From Desmospora activa DSM 45169 (GTDB lineage Bacteria > Bacillota > Bacilli > Thermoactinomycetales > DSM-45169), in the NCBI RefSeq assembly GCF_003046315.1, contig NZ_PZZP01000002.1:186001-250000 (forward strand): DNA of 64,000 bases, read 5' to 3'. The notes under the pieces were generated by a model, which saw only the letters and a list, made by a program, of their open reading frames with translations, did not search any database and had not been told where the DNA came from. The stretch's first letter is position 1. Each line of letters begins with the position of its first letter. Made by a program: the position numbers and the translations under genes. Positions 35,130-46,470 of this stretch are shown here, piece after piece.

Positions 35130-35360
35130 TCAGATAAAATAACCGGCCCAAAGCGTGAGAATCATAAACAAAACGGCCAATGCAACGGTGATCTTGTTTA
35201 GCAGGGCGTCAATGCCACGGGCCTTCGTTTTGCCCATCAATTGCTCGGCACCACCGCCGATCGCTCCGGACAAACCGGCACTGCGACCCGTTTGTAACAA
35301 TACGACAACGATCAGTCCCAAACTCACAATCGCAAGCATAATATCTACGGCGATTTGCAT
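35130..35360 (-). CDS. secG: Preprotein translocase subunit SecG
   Basis: This 76-residue protein has two hydrophobic helices (about 3-23 and 55-75) joined by a loop with LLQTGRSAGLSGAIGGGAEQL, the SecG hallmark. It assists SecYE during protein export. ATG 35360 (MQIAVDI) follows GGAGGTGA, so seven upstream codons are discarded. It lies downstream of the glycolytic operon terminator. Confidence 0.93.
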   Translation of the reverse strand: MQIAVDIMLAIVSLGLIVVVLLQTGRSAGLSGAIGGGAEQLMGKTKARGIDALLNKITVALAVLFMILTLWAGYFI

Positions 35361-35516
35361 AACAGCAATCACCTCCATCAAGGATAAGGGTAACTTTAAT
35401 TAGTAGGGCCGTTTTAGATTTTATGTTAAAGGGTGCAAGATGACAATTTCACAAATGTTACTCTACCATAACTCATCTTCATGATCAAGAAAAAAGTGGA
35501 TATGTCGCTTAAAGGA

Positions 35517-35544
35517 TAAAAACCGCCGACGAAAGCCGGCGGCA
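35517..35544 (-). terminator. Terminator of the glycolytic operon
   Basis: On the minus strand CCGCCGGCTTTCGTCGGCGG is followed by TTTTTAT. It lies about 280 bases beyond the eno stop. Confidence 0.85.
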
Positions 35545-35826
35545 GAATGGTGACAAAACCCATACATTTGAAAGGTGGGTCGGTTTCCATTGAAACGACA
35601 TTGGGTCCGACAATCCAGCGGAGTGTCCGAAGGTCTCGACCGTTTGCGGCCACATGCTTTTTTCTTTGGCTGCTGATCGGGACCGGAGGACACGAAGCGG
35701 AAATCTCTACATCCGCGGGAGGACCACCCGAAGGGAAACGGAAACGAAACTTCGACCTCCGCCTCCCCAAAATGGGTTTATGAAAAGCCTCAAACCGACC
35801 AAAATCGGCGGTCCGGCTGCTATCGC
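35545..35826 (-). other. Long structured 3' region downstream of eno, candidate RNA
   Basis: About 280 bases lie between the eno stop and the operon terminator with no supportable gene. A 114-codon minus-strand frame crosses the terminator and is not credible. Several arms are visible, such as GCGGA/TCCGC (near 35698-35720), and GGAGGAC occurs twice. The operon transcript would carry this stretch as its 3' UTR. A regulatory RNA is speculative. Confidence 0.3.
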
Positions 35827-37137
<1,311 letters not shown>

Positions 37138-38676
37138 TTACTTTTGTATCAATGAACGACCGCTCATGTCAGCAGGTTGTTCCAACCCTAAGAGTGTGAG
37201 CAACGTGGGAGCCACATCTGCCAAAATGCCGCCTTCCCGCAAATGGATTGTGGGGTCGGTGACGATGCAAGGAACCGGGTAGGTGGTATGTGCGGTAAAG
37301 GGACGGTCGTTCTCGTCACGGACCTTATCAGCATTACCATGATCGGCGATAATGACGGCTGTACCGCCCTGTGCTTCGATGGCGTCCACGACTCTGCCCA
37401 AACAATCATCCACCGTTTCCACCGCCCGGATGGTGGGTTCCAATAAGCCGGAGTGGCCGACCATATCCGGGTTGGCAAAGTTTAAGACGATTGTATCGAA
37501 GGTTCCTGCCTCAATCTGTTGCACCAGTGCATCGGTTACTTCATAGGCGCTCATTTCCGGCTTTAAATCATAGGTAGCCACCTTGGGAGAGGGGATCAAG
37601 ATGCGCTCTTCCCCGGGAAAAGGCTTTTCCCGACCACCGTTGAAGAAGAAGGTAACATGGGGATATTTCTCCGTCTCGGCGATGCGAAGCTGTTTTAGTC
37701 CATTTTGGGCGATCACTTCACCGTAGGTATTGTCTAAATTGGTCGGTTTATAAGCGACATACCCATCCACCGATTCACTAAACTTGGTCAGGCACACATA
37801 GTAGAGATCCTGGGGCCGTCGCTCGCCACGGTCAAATCCACGAAAATCGTCATTGGTAAAGGCCAATGAGATTTGGATGGCCCGATCCGGGCGAAAGTTA
37901 TAGAAGATCACAGCGTCCCCGCTTTTGATTGAACCGACGGGAGCGTCCTTCTCATCGACAATCACCGTAGGCATTACAAATTCATCGTAGACGCTTTTTT
38001 CATAGGATTCTTGTACCGCTTCTACCGGGTCGCGATAACGGGGCCCTTCACTGTAAACCATGGCGCGATACGCCTTTTCTGTCCGCTCCCAGCGTTGATC
38101 CCGATCCATCGCATAATAGCGTCCCTGGACAGTGGCGATTCTGCCGATACCGATCTCGTTCATCTTTTCCGTCAGCTGTTGGATATAGCCAACACCGGAA
38201 TCCGGCGAAACATCCCGTCCATCTAAGAAGGCGTGAACACAGACATCCTCCACCCCCTCTTTGGCCGCTAGCTCTAAGAGGGCAAAAAGATGATCGATAT
38301 GGCTGTGCACCCCTCCATCCGACAGCAATCCGTACAGGTGAAGGGTGCTGCCCCTCTCTTTCACATGCTGAATCGCACCAAGGAAGGTTTCGTTCTGGAA
38401 AAAGGCTCCTTCCGTGATCGCCTTGCTCACCCGGGTGAGATCCTGATACACAATCCGCCCGGAACCGATATTGAGATGACCCACTTCGGAGTTGCCCATC
38501 TGTCCTTCCGGCAATCCCACCGCTTCACCGGAGGCTTGGAGGATAGTATGGGGATATCGTTCCCACAATTGGTCAAAACGAGGCTTATGGGCTTGAGTGA
38601 CAGCATTTCCTTGGGTTTCTTCCCGTAAGGCAAAACCGTCCAAAATGATCAGAGCGACCGGTTTTTTACGGCTCAT
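37138..38676 (-). CDS. gpmI: 2,3-bisphosphoglycerate-independent phosphoglycerate mutase
   Basis: This 512-residue Mn2+-dependent mutase of the alkaline phosphatase superfamily interconverts 3- and 2-phosphoglycerate. Visible are [12 protein letters not shown] at the start, the phosphoserine loop [17 protein letters not shown] (Ser near residue 62), HAFLDGRDV, and the metal site [13 protein letters not shown]. Enzymes of this type are pH-sensitive and important during sporulation and germination. The start overlaps the tpiA stop by four bases. Confidence 0.97.
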   Translation of the reverse strand: MSRKKPVALIILDGFALREETQGNAVTQAHKPRFDQLWERYPHTILQASGEAVGLPEGQMGNSEVGHLNIGSGRIVYQDLTRVSKAITEGAFFQNETFLGAIQHVKERGSTLHLYGLLSDGGVHSHIDHLFALLELAAKEGVEDVCVHAFLDGRDVSPDSGVGYIQQLTEKMNEIGIGRIATVQGRYYAMDRDQRWERTEKAYRAMVYSEGPRYRDPVEAVQESYEKSVYDEFVMPTVIVDEKDAPVGSIKSGDAVIFYNFRPDRAIQISLAFTNDDFRGFDRGERRPQDLYYVCLTKFSESVDGYVAYKPTNLDNTYGEVIAQNGLKQLRIAETEKYPHVTFFFNGGREKPFPGEERILIPSPKVATYDLKPEMSAYEVTDALVQQIEAGTFDTIVLNFANPDMVGHSGLLEPTIRAVETVDDCLGRVVDAIEAQGGTAVIIADHGNADKVRDENDRPFTAHTTYPVPCIVTDPTIHLREGGILADVAPTLLTLLGLEQPADMSGRSLIQK

Positions 38677-39440
38677 CGCCCATTCCCCCGCCGAACAGCG
38701 GCATCCACCAGTTGACTGAAGGATTCCGGATCGAGACTAGCCCCCCCGACCAAGGCACCGTCAATATCGTCTTTCTCAAGTAACGCATCGATATTGGCCG
38801 GTTTTACACTGCCGCCATAGAGAATGCGTACCTGATTGGCCACCTGCTGATCAAACTGATCCGCCAAGGTGCGCCGGACAAAGGCAATCACATTTTGGGC
38901 ATCATCTGCGGTGGCGGAACGGCCGGTCCCAATCGCCCATACTGGTTCATAGGCGACGATCACCCGTGTCATCTTCGTGGAGGAAAGTCCTCGTACCGCT
39001 TCAACCACTTGAGTTCGTACCACTTCTTGCGTCCGTTCCGCTTCCCGTTCCTCGATCGTCTCCCCTACGCACAGAATCGGGATCAGATCATGGGTCAAAG
39101 CGGCTTTCACCTTATTTCGTACCGCTTCATCCGTTTCGCCGAAGAGCGCCCGCCGCTCGGAATGGCCGACGATGACATAAGGAATACCCGCTTCCTGCAG
39201 CATAGCGGGGCTTATTTCGCCGGTAAAGGCCCCTTCTTTTTCCCAATGCATATTTTGCGCTCCGATGCCGACGGCGGAATCTTTAGCCGCCTCCACTAAA
39301 GCCGGTAGCGTCAAATACGGTCCACACAAAACAGTTTCCACTCCGTCTGCCTCTTTGGCACGAAACCCTTCCACATAATCCAGTGCTTCCGCAATCGTTT
39401 TATACATTTTCCAGTTACCTGCAATTACTGGTGTACGCAT
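38673..39440 (-). CDS. tpiA: Triosephosphate isomerase
   Basis: This 255-residue TIM-barrel enzyme has AGNWKMYKT (Asn and catalytic Lys) at the start, IVGHSERR (catalytic His), [10 protein letters not shown] (catalytic Glu, loop 6) and YGGSVKPAN (phosphate loop). ATG 39440 follows GGGTGAT; a GTG four codons upstream is less likely. It lies between pgk and gpmI, overlapping the latter by four bases. Confidence 0.97.
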   Translation of the reverse strand: MRTPVIAGNWKMYKTIAEALDYVEGFRAKEADGVETVLCGPYLTLPALVEAAKDSAVGIGAQNMHWEKEGAFTGEISPAMLQEAGIPYVIVGHSERRALFGETDEAVRNKVKAALTHDLIPILCVGETIEEREAERTQEVVRTQVVEAVRGLSSTKMTRVIVAYEPVWAIGTGRSATADDAQNVIAFVRRTLADQFDQQVANQVRILYGGSVKPANIDALLEKDDIDGALVGGASLDPESFSQLVDAAVRRGNGR

Positions 39441-39464
39441 GCAATCACCCACTGTTTTTCAATC

Positions 39465-40646
39465 TCATTTATCGTTTAAAGCAGCAACGCCGGGGAGTGT
39501 TTTTCCTTCCATCAATTCCAATGAGGCACCGCCACCGGTTGAAATATGATCCACCTGCTCTGCCAATCCCGCTTTGGCGATGGCTGCCGCCGAATCTCCT
39601 CCCCCGATGATGGAAAGAGCGTCGGAATCAGCGATTGCCTGGGCGATGGCAAAGGTGCCTTCGGCAAAGCGATCAAATTCAAACACACCTAAGGGACCGT
39701 TCCAGATGACCAGCTTTGAGTCGGCGATCACTTGGGCAAAGCGTTTCCGAGTTTGTGGTCCAATATCCAACCCCTGCAATTCAGCCGGGATGGCATCTAC
39801 TGAAACCGTCTCCGCCCGGGCATCGGGGGAAAATTCAGCCGTTACGACGACATCTTCAGGGAGCAGCAGTTGCACGCCTTTTTCCTCCGCCTTTTGCATA
39901 AAGGTTTGCGCCAGTTCTATTTTGTCCGGCTCCAGCAAGGATTGCCCGATCTCCAACCCTTTTGCTTTGAGGAAAGTATAGGATAAGCCGCCACCGATTA
40001 AAAGGTTATCCACCTTATCCAGCAAATTTTCGATAACGCCAATCTTATCTTTCACCTTGGCTCCACCGATAATCGCCGTAAAGGGGCGCTCCGGATTTTC
40101 CAACGCACGTCCCAATGTGGAAAGTTCCTTCTCCATCAGAAAGCCTGCTACCGCAGGAACATATTGAGCGATGCCTGCAGTGGAAGCATGAGCCCGGTGA
40201 GCGGCGCCAAAGGCGTCATTGACATACAAATCGGCAAGCTGGGCAAACGCCTGAGCCAAGCCGGGGTCGTTCCCTTCTTCACCGGGATAAAAGCGGACGT
40301 TTTCCAACAGAAGCACATCCCCTTCCTGCAAATGTGCCACCTGCTCTTCCACCGCTTCTCCCACTGCTTCCGTCGCTTGTCGTACCGGTTGTCCCAACAA
40401 TTGCGACAGCCGCTCTGCCACCGGAGCCAATCGCAACTCTTCCACCACTTGCCCCTTGGGGCGGCCTAAGTGGCTAGCCAAGATCACTTTAGCGCCTCGC
40501 TGCGACAAATCCCGAATGGTGGGCAGCGCCGCCCGAATCCGGTTATCGTCAGTGATGCGCCCGTCTGTTAGGGGAACGTTGAAGTCGACACGGCAAAATA
40601 CACGTCTCGCCTTCACATCCACATCTCGGATCGACTGTTTGTTCAT
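39465..40646 (-). CDS. pgk: Phosphoglycerate kinase
   Basis: This 393-residue kinase shows [19 protein letters not shown] near the start, [24 protein letters not shown], the domain-linker region, and the ATP-site [17 protein letters not shown] and GGGDSAAAI. It transfers phosphate from 1,3-bisphosphoglycerate to ADP. GAGGAGGGA precedes the ATG. It lies 72 bases downstream of gapA. Confidence 0.98.
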   Translation of the reverse strand: MNKQSIRDVDVKARRVFCRVDFNVPLTDGRITDDNRIRAALPTIRDLSQRGAKVILASHLGRPKGQVVEELRLAPVAERLSQLLGQPVRQATEAVGEAVEEQVAHLQEGDVLLLENVRFYPGEEGNDPGLAQAFAQLADLYVNDAFGAAHRAHASTAGIAQYVPAVAGFLMEKELSTLGRALENPERPFTAIIGGAKVKDKIGVIENLLDKVDNLLIGGGLSYTFLKAKGLEIGQSLLEPDKIELAQTFMQKAEEKGVQLLLPEDVVVTAEFSPDARAETVSVDAIPAELQGLDIGPQTRKRFAQVIADSKLVIWNGPLGVFEFDRFAEGTFAIAQAIADSDALSIIGGGDSAAAIAKAGLAEQVDHISTGGGASLELMEGKTLPGVAALNDK

Positions 40647-40718
40647 CGGTCTTCGTCCCTCCTCGGCATGAGAAAGAGGAGAGTGTCCTCCCCTCTCACC
40701 TTCCTCTATATTCTAGAC

Positions 40719-41780
<1,062 letters not shown>

Positions 41781-41789
41781 TTACCAATT

Positions 41790-42809
41790 TCAATGTGCTA
41801 AGATGGCGCGGGCAGCCGCCTCATCGGTGATAAGCGTATCCCTGCCCACGACCGGACAGATCGCAGCGACCGCTTCCGCTTTGCTGCTGCCGCCAGCTAC
41901 AGCCACTGTATACTCCACTCGGTCCAAATCGCTGACATGGAGACCGATACTACGCCCACGGTATACAATTTTCCCTTGTCGGTTGAAATAGTATCCAAAT
42001 GCTTCTCCGACGGCACCCTCTCGTTCCAACTGTTGCAACAGGGAGGGTGTCGATTTGCGGCGGGTGGCCATCGCCCTCGCATCCCCGATACCGTGTACCA
42101 CGATACGAGCGGATCGCACTAATTCCAGCACTTCTTGGATGTGCGGTTCCCGTACCAATGTCTCATAAGCATCATCACTCAACTGGTCCGGGACATGCAT
42201 TAAGCGGTATTGCCCGCCTGATTTTTGCGCCATCAGGGAAGCGATGTAGTTTGCCTCCAGTTCCACCGCCTCACCCAAACCACCACGGGCCGGAACAAAC
42301 GTCGTCTCTTTCAATCCAGGCGAAGCCGTGATCATATTCGCCACCGCCGCTACCGTCGTTCCACCGGCAACCGCAATCACCTGCTTCGGACGGGCCAGCT
42401 GCTTTAACAGGCGGGCTCCAGCGCGACCCATCTCCTGTTTCACCCAATCGGATCGATCTGCATCACCGGGTACAATCACCACTCGCTTTAACCCCAGATG
42501 GGAACACAGCTGCTTTTCCAGCTCCGTTAAACCGAACAGATCTTTAATCAGAGGCTCCATCTCCACAACCAAATCCATACCGGTAGCGGTTAGTTGCATC
42601 CCTACCGATTCAATGCGGATCAGCCCCTGTTCTTGCAAGAACTCTACTTCACTTCGCAAAATCCGTTCCGTATAGCCCAAGGCAGAAGCGAGACTGCGTC
42701 GTCCGACCGGTTGCATCAACTGAAGATGGCGCAAAATCTCATAACGATTGCGCATCGTATCCAGCAGATCGGGAAGGAGTTGACTTTGCATCTCTAATAT
42801 CTTTTTCAT
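41790..42809 (-). CDS. cggR: Central glycolytic genes regulator CggR
   Basis: This 339-residue SorC/DeoR-family repressor has an N-terminal HTH (about residues 15-60; RRSLASALGYTERILRSEVEFL) and a sugar-phosphate-sensing domain (about 90-335) with VAGGTTVAAVANM and HGIGDARAMA. In Bacillus it represses gapA-eno until fructose-1,6-bisphosphate accumulates. ATG 42809 follows GGGGGAT. It is the first gene of the operon; GGGAC repeats typical of its operator lie just upstream. Confidence 0.95.
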   Translation of the reverse strand: MKKILEMQSQLLPDLLDTMRNRYEILRHLQLMQPVGRRSLASALGYTERILRSEVEFLQEQGLIRIESVGMQLTATGMDLVVEMEPLIKDLFGLTELEKQLCSHLGLKRVVIVPGDADRSDWVKQEMGRAGARLLKQLARPKQVIAVAGGTTVAAVANMITASPGLKETTFVPARGGLGEAVELEANYIASLMAQKSGGQYRLMHVPDQLSDDAYETLVREPHIQEVLELVRSARIVVHGIGDARAMATRRKSTPSLLQQLEREGAVGEAFGYYFNRQGKIVYRGRSIGLHVSDLDRVEYTVAVAGGSSKAEAVAAICPVVGRDTLITDEAAARAILAH

Positions 42810-42819
42810 GTTATCCCCC

Positions 42820-42857
42820 GGGACTAAAAATGTCCCATGTAGCAAAATACGTCCCAT
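42820..42857 (-). promoter_or_regulatory. CggR operator
   Basis: On the minus strand TGGGAC occurs twice (42851-42856 and 42832-42837) 19 bases apart, followed by AGTCCC at 42820-42825. GGGAC direct repeats are the known hallmark of CggR operators. The site lies between the promoter and cggR. Confidence 0.7.
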
Positions 42858-42893
42858 ACAGACCAAAAAAAGAGGAAGCTCACTTCCACCTTG

Positions 42894-42922
42894 ATTGTAG
42901 CGAATCAAATTCTGTTTGACAA
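42894..42922 (-). promoter_or_regulatory. Promoter of the glycolytic operon
   Basis: On the minus strand -35 TTGTCA (42917-42922) and -10 TACAAT (42894-42899) are separated by 17 bases. Each matches the sigma-A consensus at five of six positions. Confidence 0.75.
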
Positions 42923-42931
42923 GAAGCAGAT

Positions 42932-42998
42932 ATCAGATTGACGACAAAGTGGGCTCAAGGCTCGATTTTTGTCTTCCCTTCAGTTTGTCAGCAGCCTC
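42932..42998. repeat. 67-base dispersed repeat, copy A
   Basis: It runs from ATCAGATTGACGACAAAG to CAGCAGCCTC and matches copy B (44442-44508) at about 58 of 67 positions. GACAAA and TTTGTC inside the element are complementary and can form a hairpin. Copy A is also bracketed by GATATCAGA/TCTGATATC (42929-42937 and 42997-43005). Confidence 0.75.
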
Positions 42999-43015
42999 TG
43001 ATATCTTCTTTTACT

Positions 43016-44368
43016 CTAATCGGAATAGCGACGGCGGACTTGGGAGGAGGGAAACCCCAACTCTTCTCTGTACTTTGCCACCGTTCGCCGTGAAATGCGC
43101 ACACCTTCGCCTTGAAGCACATCGGCGATCTGTTGATCGGAAAAAGGTTGTATTTTCCGTTCCCTCTCAATCATACGTGCAATGTTATCTTTAACACTTT
43201 GAGCGGAAACATTCGTCCCTTGTGCCGTAGATACCCCTGATGGAAAAAAATAACGAAAAGGGAGTAAGCCGCGGGGGGTTTGCATATATTTCTGCTGAGT
43301 CGCTCGACTTACCGTCGATTCGTGCAAACCGAGGAAATCGGCGATTTGTCTCAATGTGAGCGGCTTTAGGCGGGAAATCCCGTGATTAAAAAATTCCTGT
43401 TGCTCATCCACAATCGTTTGCGCCACCCGACGCAGGGTTTGCCGTCGTTGCTCCACGCTTTTTACCAACCATAAAGCCGCTTGCCACTGACGCTTGATAT
43501 AAGGTAAAGCTTGCTGCGCTTCTTCATCCTGTCGCCGCAAAAAATGTTCATAATGCGTATTGATACCTAGGCGGGGCATGCCCCCTTCATTTACCGTCAC
43601 CCGATACGAACCGTTTACAGCCTCTACAATCACATCCGGCCGGATATAATGGGAATCAACGCCTCCAAAGGCGAGTCCGGGACGGGGATCCAAAGTTTTA
43701 ATGCAATCGGCGGCTTGTTGAACCGACACCAGATCACATCCGATTACTTTCGCCACCTGTCGGTGCCTACCGGCAGCAATATCCTGTAAATGATTCTCCG
43801 TTATGGTTAAAGCAATGGGATCAGGGTCCGGTTTTCGAAGCAATTGTAGGCGTAGACATTCCGACAGCGACCGCGCTCCCACACCGGCAGGATCCATCGA
43901 TTGCAACACGCCTAAACAGGCTTGAAACTGGTCAATCCCGACATTAAAGCGCTTACATATTTGTACGGCATCCAACCCCAAATAACCGTGTTCATCCAAA
44001 TTGCCGATCAAATAGGAAACAATACGCTCCGTTTGTTGATCTACGTTCATGAGCCGGAGCTGACTTTCCAAACCTTCCGCCAGTGTTTCCTCTCTCGCCG
44101 GGGCTTCCCATTGACGATCCTCATCATCCCGCCGAATAGGTGCTCTGGAGACCGTTCCACTTCGCCAATAATCGGTCCAAGCTAGTATCTCCTCTCCACC
44201 GCCTCCCTCCACTTCCAAAACGGGATTTTCCAAGGCTTGTTCCTGTAAAAATTGAACCAATTCGGTGGCGGAATACTGCAACACTTGGATTGCCTGACGT
44301 AACTCTGGTGTCATTGCTAGTTTCATCCGCTGGTCTTGAATTAAGCCAAAGCCCATCGATAATGCCAT
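43016..44368 (-). CDS. rpoN: RNA polymerase sigma-54 factor
   Basis: This 450-residue protein has the Gln/Leu-rich region I (QDQRMKLAMTPELRQAIQVLQYS) that contacts enhancer-binding activators. A central core-binding region, a C-terminal HTH (LTLRQIADFLGLHESTVSRATQQKYMQTPRG) and the RpoN box (RRTVAKYREELG, near 430) follow. The box has Ser where Ala is usual at its first position. ATG 44368 follows GCGGAGGTGA. It is a single-gene unit between two copies of a 67-base repeat. No enhancer-binding activator is in the window. Confidence 0.95.
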   Translation of the reverse strand: MALSMGFGLIQDQRMKLAMTPELRQAIQVLQYSATELVQFLQEQALENPVLEVEGGGGEEILAWTDYWRSGTVSRAPIRRDDEDRQWEAPAREETLAEGLESQLRLMNVDQQTERIVSYLIGNLDEHGYLGLDAVQICKRFNVGIDQFQACLGVLQSMDPAGVGARSLSECLRLQLLRKPDPDPIALTITENHLQDIAAGRHRQVAKVIGCDLVSVQQAADCIKTLDPRPGLAFGGVDSHYIRPDVIVEAVNGSYRVTVNEGGMPRLGINTHYEHFLRRQDEEAQQALPYIKRQWQAALWLVKSVEQRRQTLRRVAQTIVDEQQEFFNHGISRLKPLTLRQIADFLGLHESTVSRATQQKYMQTPRGLLPFRYFFPSGVSTAQGTNVSAQSVKDNIARMIERERKIQPFSDQQIADVLQGEGVRISRRTVAKYREELGFPSSQVRRRYSD

Positions 44369-44441
44369 TGTTCCGTCACCTCCGCGTGATCCATTATATG
44401 TGTCGTCGGTTCCATTTGATGCCGCCGATATCAGCCATAAA

Positions 44442-44508
44442 ATCAGATGGATGACAAAGTGGACCCGGGTCCCGATTTTCGTCTTCCCTTCAGTTTGTCA
44501 GCAGCCTC
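44442..44508. repeat. 67-base dispersed repeat, copy B
   Basis: This is the second copy, on the other side of rpoN in the same orientation. The inner part reads GACCCGGGTCCCG, a palindrome-like core that differs from copy A, while TGACAAA/TTTGTCA arms are retained. Confidence 0.75.
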
Positions 44509-44618
44509 AAACCGCTTTTTCTTTTTGGGAGATGATTAGGGATTAAGTTGGAAGGGAAGAAATAGACAAGGAATCTTGAACAGGCTAAACAGTTTAAGTA
44601 GGAGTCCATTCGGTGCAT
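44490..44618 (-). CDS. Possible 42-residue small protein
   Basis: The ATG at 44618 follows AAGGAGG, but the 11-base spacing is long. The peptide (MHRMDSYLNCLACSRFLVYF...) contains two close Cys residues and a short hydrophobic centre, and its last codons run into repeat copy B. I recognise no family, and the ribosome site may be coincidental. Confidence 0.25.
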   Translation of the reverse strand: MHRMDSYLNCLACSRFLVYFFPSNLIPNHLPKRKSGLRLLTN

Positions 44619-44737
44619 GATACGAGCGCCCTCCTTTTTTATTTTAGCATAAACCCATATCCGAGTGGGGTATCTTGTAACGTACACAATATAGCTGATG
44701 GTTGTCATTTTTTCCAGGGATTGCGCCAAAAACATCC

Positions 44738-44766
44738 TTGCATTTCACGGTGAAATTCGATATACT
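44738..44766 (+). promoter_or_regulatory. Promoter of tRNA-Arg
   Basis: -35 TTGCAT (44738-44743), a 17-base spacer and -10 TATACT (44761-44766) lie 26 bases before the tRNA. Confidence 0.7.
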
Positions 44767-44792
44767 AGTCTTTGTCTCCAGATACACAACAA

Positions 44793-44867
44793 GCGCCTAT
44801 AGCTCAGGGGATAGAGCACTGGTCTCCGGAACCAGGTGCCCAGGTTCGAATCCTGGTAGGCGCACCA
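44793..44867 (+). tRNA. tRNA-Arg (anticodon CCG)
   Basis: This is a complete 75-base cloverleaf. The acceptor is GCGCCTA/TAGGCGC with encoded CCA, the D stem is GCTC/GAGC, the anticodon loop is CTCCGGA, and the T loop is TTCGAAT. The anticodon CCG reads CGG (Arg). Confidence 0.95.
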
Positions 44868-44870
44868 AGG

Positions 44871-44905
44871 AAAACATGACAGCCAACTGGTTGTCATGTT
44901 TTTTA
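44871..44905 (+). terminator. Terminator of tRNA-Arg
   Basis: AACATGACA pairs with TGTCATGTT, followed by TTTT. Confidence 0.8.
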
Positions 44906-44917
44906 TTTGCTATTCAT

Positions 44918-44944
44918 CCTGACCTATCTTGACCTTTGCTGACC
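44918..44944. promoter_or_regulatory. Triple CtsR box at the clpP promoter
   Basis: Three heptads CCTGACC, CTTGACC and GCTGACC occur with exactly three bases between them, matching the inverted CtsR pattern TTTGACY-N3-TTTGACY. The middle heptad contains the -35 TTGACC, with -10 TATGAT at 44953-44958. CtsR bound here would block polymerase. ctsR itself is outside the window. Confidence 0.7.
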
Positions 44945-45003
44945 ATTTGGGTTATGATGGAATTGGATAATGAAGAGTCCACCTGATCGAGGAGGAGCCA
45001 AAA

Positions 45004-45591
45004 ATGAATTTAATTCCCTATGTGGTTGAACAGACCAATCGCGGTGAACGTTCCTATGACATCTATTCCCGTTTGTTAAAAGATCGTATTATTTTCCTCG
45101 GCAGTGAGATCAATGATGTCGTTGCCAACACCATCGTCGCTCAACTTCTATTTTTGCAAACGGAAGACCCCAATAAAGACATTCAGCTGTATATCAACTC
45201 TCCCGGCGGTTCCATCTCAGCCGGATTCGCCATCTATGATACGATGCAACACGTCAAGTGTGACATCCAGACGATCTGCATCGGAATGGCCGCTTCCATG
45301 GGTGCCTTTCTCCTCTCTTCCGGCACAAAGGGAAAACGGCTAGCCTTGCCCAACAGCGAAGTTATGATCCATCAACCCTTAGGTGGAGCACAGGGACAAG
45401 CGACCGACATCGAAATCAGTGCCAAACGAATTCTGCGTATGCGGGACCGTTTAAACCAACTGCTGTCGGACCAGACTGGTCAGCCGCTGAAAAAAATTCA
45501 ACAGGACACGGATCGCGACCATTTTATGACCGCGGAACAAGCGAAGGATTACGGTTTAATCGACAATATCGTGCTCCATCAAGGAAAGTGA
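45004..45591 (+). CDS. clpP: ATP-dependent Clp protease proteolytic subunit
   Basis: This 195-residue serine protease forms the tetradecameric Clp chamber. It shows [15 protein letters not shown], the nucleophile Ser in [11 protein letters not shown] (near 98), the His in [18 protein letters not shown] (near 123) and the terminal DYGLIDNIV with the Asp region. GGAGGAG precedes the ATG. CtsR boxes overlap its promoter and a terminator follows, so it is a stress-regulated single gene. Confidence 0.98.
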   Translation: MNLIPYVVEQTNRGERSYDIYSRLLKDRIIFLGSEINDVVANTIVAQLLFLQTEDPNKDIQLYINSPGGSISAGFAIYDTMQHVKCDIQTICIGMAASMGAFLLSSGTKGKRLALPNSEVMIHQPLGGAQGQATDIEISAKRILRMRDRLNQLLSDQTGQPLKKIQQDTDRDHFMTAEQAKDYGLIDNIVLHQGK

Positions 45592-45656
45592 GTTAGGAAC
45601 AACTTTTTGACTACAAAAGAAAAGTGTATCTACTGCACTCACATACAAGCTAGTCT

Positions 45657-45684
45657 AGCCCTTCATAAATGAAGGGCTTTTTTA
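45657..45684 (+). terminator. Terminator of clpP
   Basis: AGCCCTTCAT pairs with ATGAAGGGCT, followed by TTTTT. Confidence 0.85.
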
Positions 45685-45709
45685 ATAAAAATAAAGGAGT
45701 GATCAAACT

Positions 45710-46264
45710 CTACTTTTGCCCTTTCGCTTCTTTCCAGGCATCCGTCAACATTTTATGAAACGTGACACCGCCCTCGGACTCCAGAATCTCCACCTTCATC
45801 TGCTGACCGCCGTCATACTGGATCAAAATCACATCGACGATTTCACCCCAATCTTCCCGCTCGTGGTGTTTGATTTTATTCACTTTTTCCAGGGGAACGT
45901 CCGTTATGCGCCCCTGTCGCTGGTAACGAAGAGCTTGTTCGGTCAACACCGCCACTTCTGATCGATCCTCATATTTATCGTAATAAGCTAAAAGCGTCTC
46001 CCCATCCTGTACCAATCCTTCGTCTTCGACAAAGGCCAACGCGTCATCGCTCATCTCATTGGGAGCCAACACCCCCCAGTCGCCGCCCCAATCCTCATCC
46101 ACCATCGCATCAAAATCCTGAAATGATTGGCTAAATGAATCCGTGATAACGGAAAAGTACATCACAAACAGCACAACGGAAACGACACACAACAATAGGA
46201 CAAATCCGCCGCAACCAATCAGCCAGGGAAGGGCGCTGCGCTCCTTGGGCATATTGTTTTCCAC
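45710..46264 (-). CDS. Single-pass membrane protein of unknown function
   Basis: This 184-residue protein has a short basic N-terminus (MPKERS), one hydrophobic helix (about residues 14-40) and an acidic extracytoplasmic domain (DFDAMVDEDWGGDWG, then a beta-rich part with DVILIQYDGGQQMKVEI). GTG 46264 follows AAAGGAGAGA; an internal ATG lies four codons later. It is divergent from the next plus-strand gene. I recognise no family. Confidence 0.6.
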   Translation of the reverse strand: MENNMPKERSALPWLIGCGGFVLLLCVVSVVLFVMYFSVITDSFSQSFQDFDAMVDEDWGGDWGVLAPNEMSDDALAFVEDEGLVQDGETLLAYYDKYEDRSEVAVLTEQALRYQRQGRITDVPLEKVNKIKHHEREDWGEIVDVILIQYDGGQQMKVEILESEGGVTFHKMLTDAWKEAKGQK

Positions 46265-46470
46265 GCTACTCTCTCCTTTGATGGTACCCGATATTCTCTT
46301 CATACGGAGCTGCCGCCCCTTTGCTCCAGGAAGCTATAGTTTATTCGCCAATTACCGACGCCAATCCTCTTCCACTGCTGATATTTCATCCTCAACTCAC
46401 ATTGTCAGATTGCCCCGATTATGATACGCTGTTAACGGGTATGATGGGCGAGCGGAGGAGGATCATTTCA

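Noticed and set aside
35426-35770. 114-codon minus-strand frame downstream of eno
   Set aside because: It runs through the operon terminator and has no start signal.
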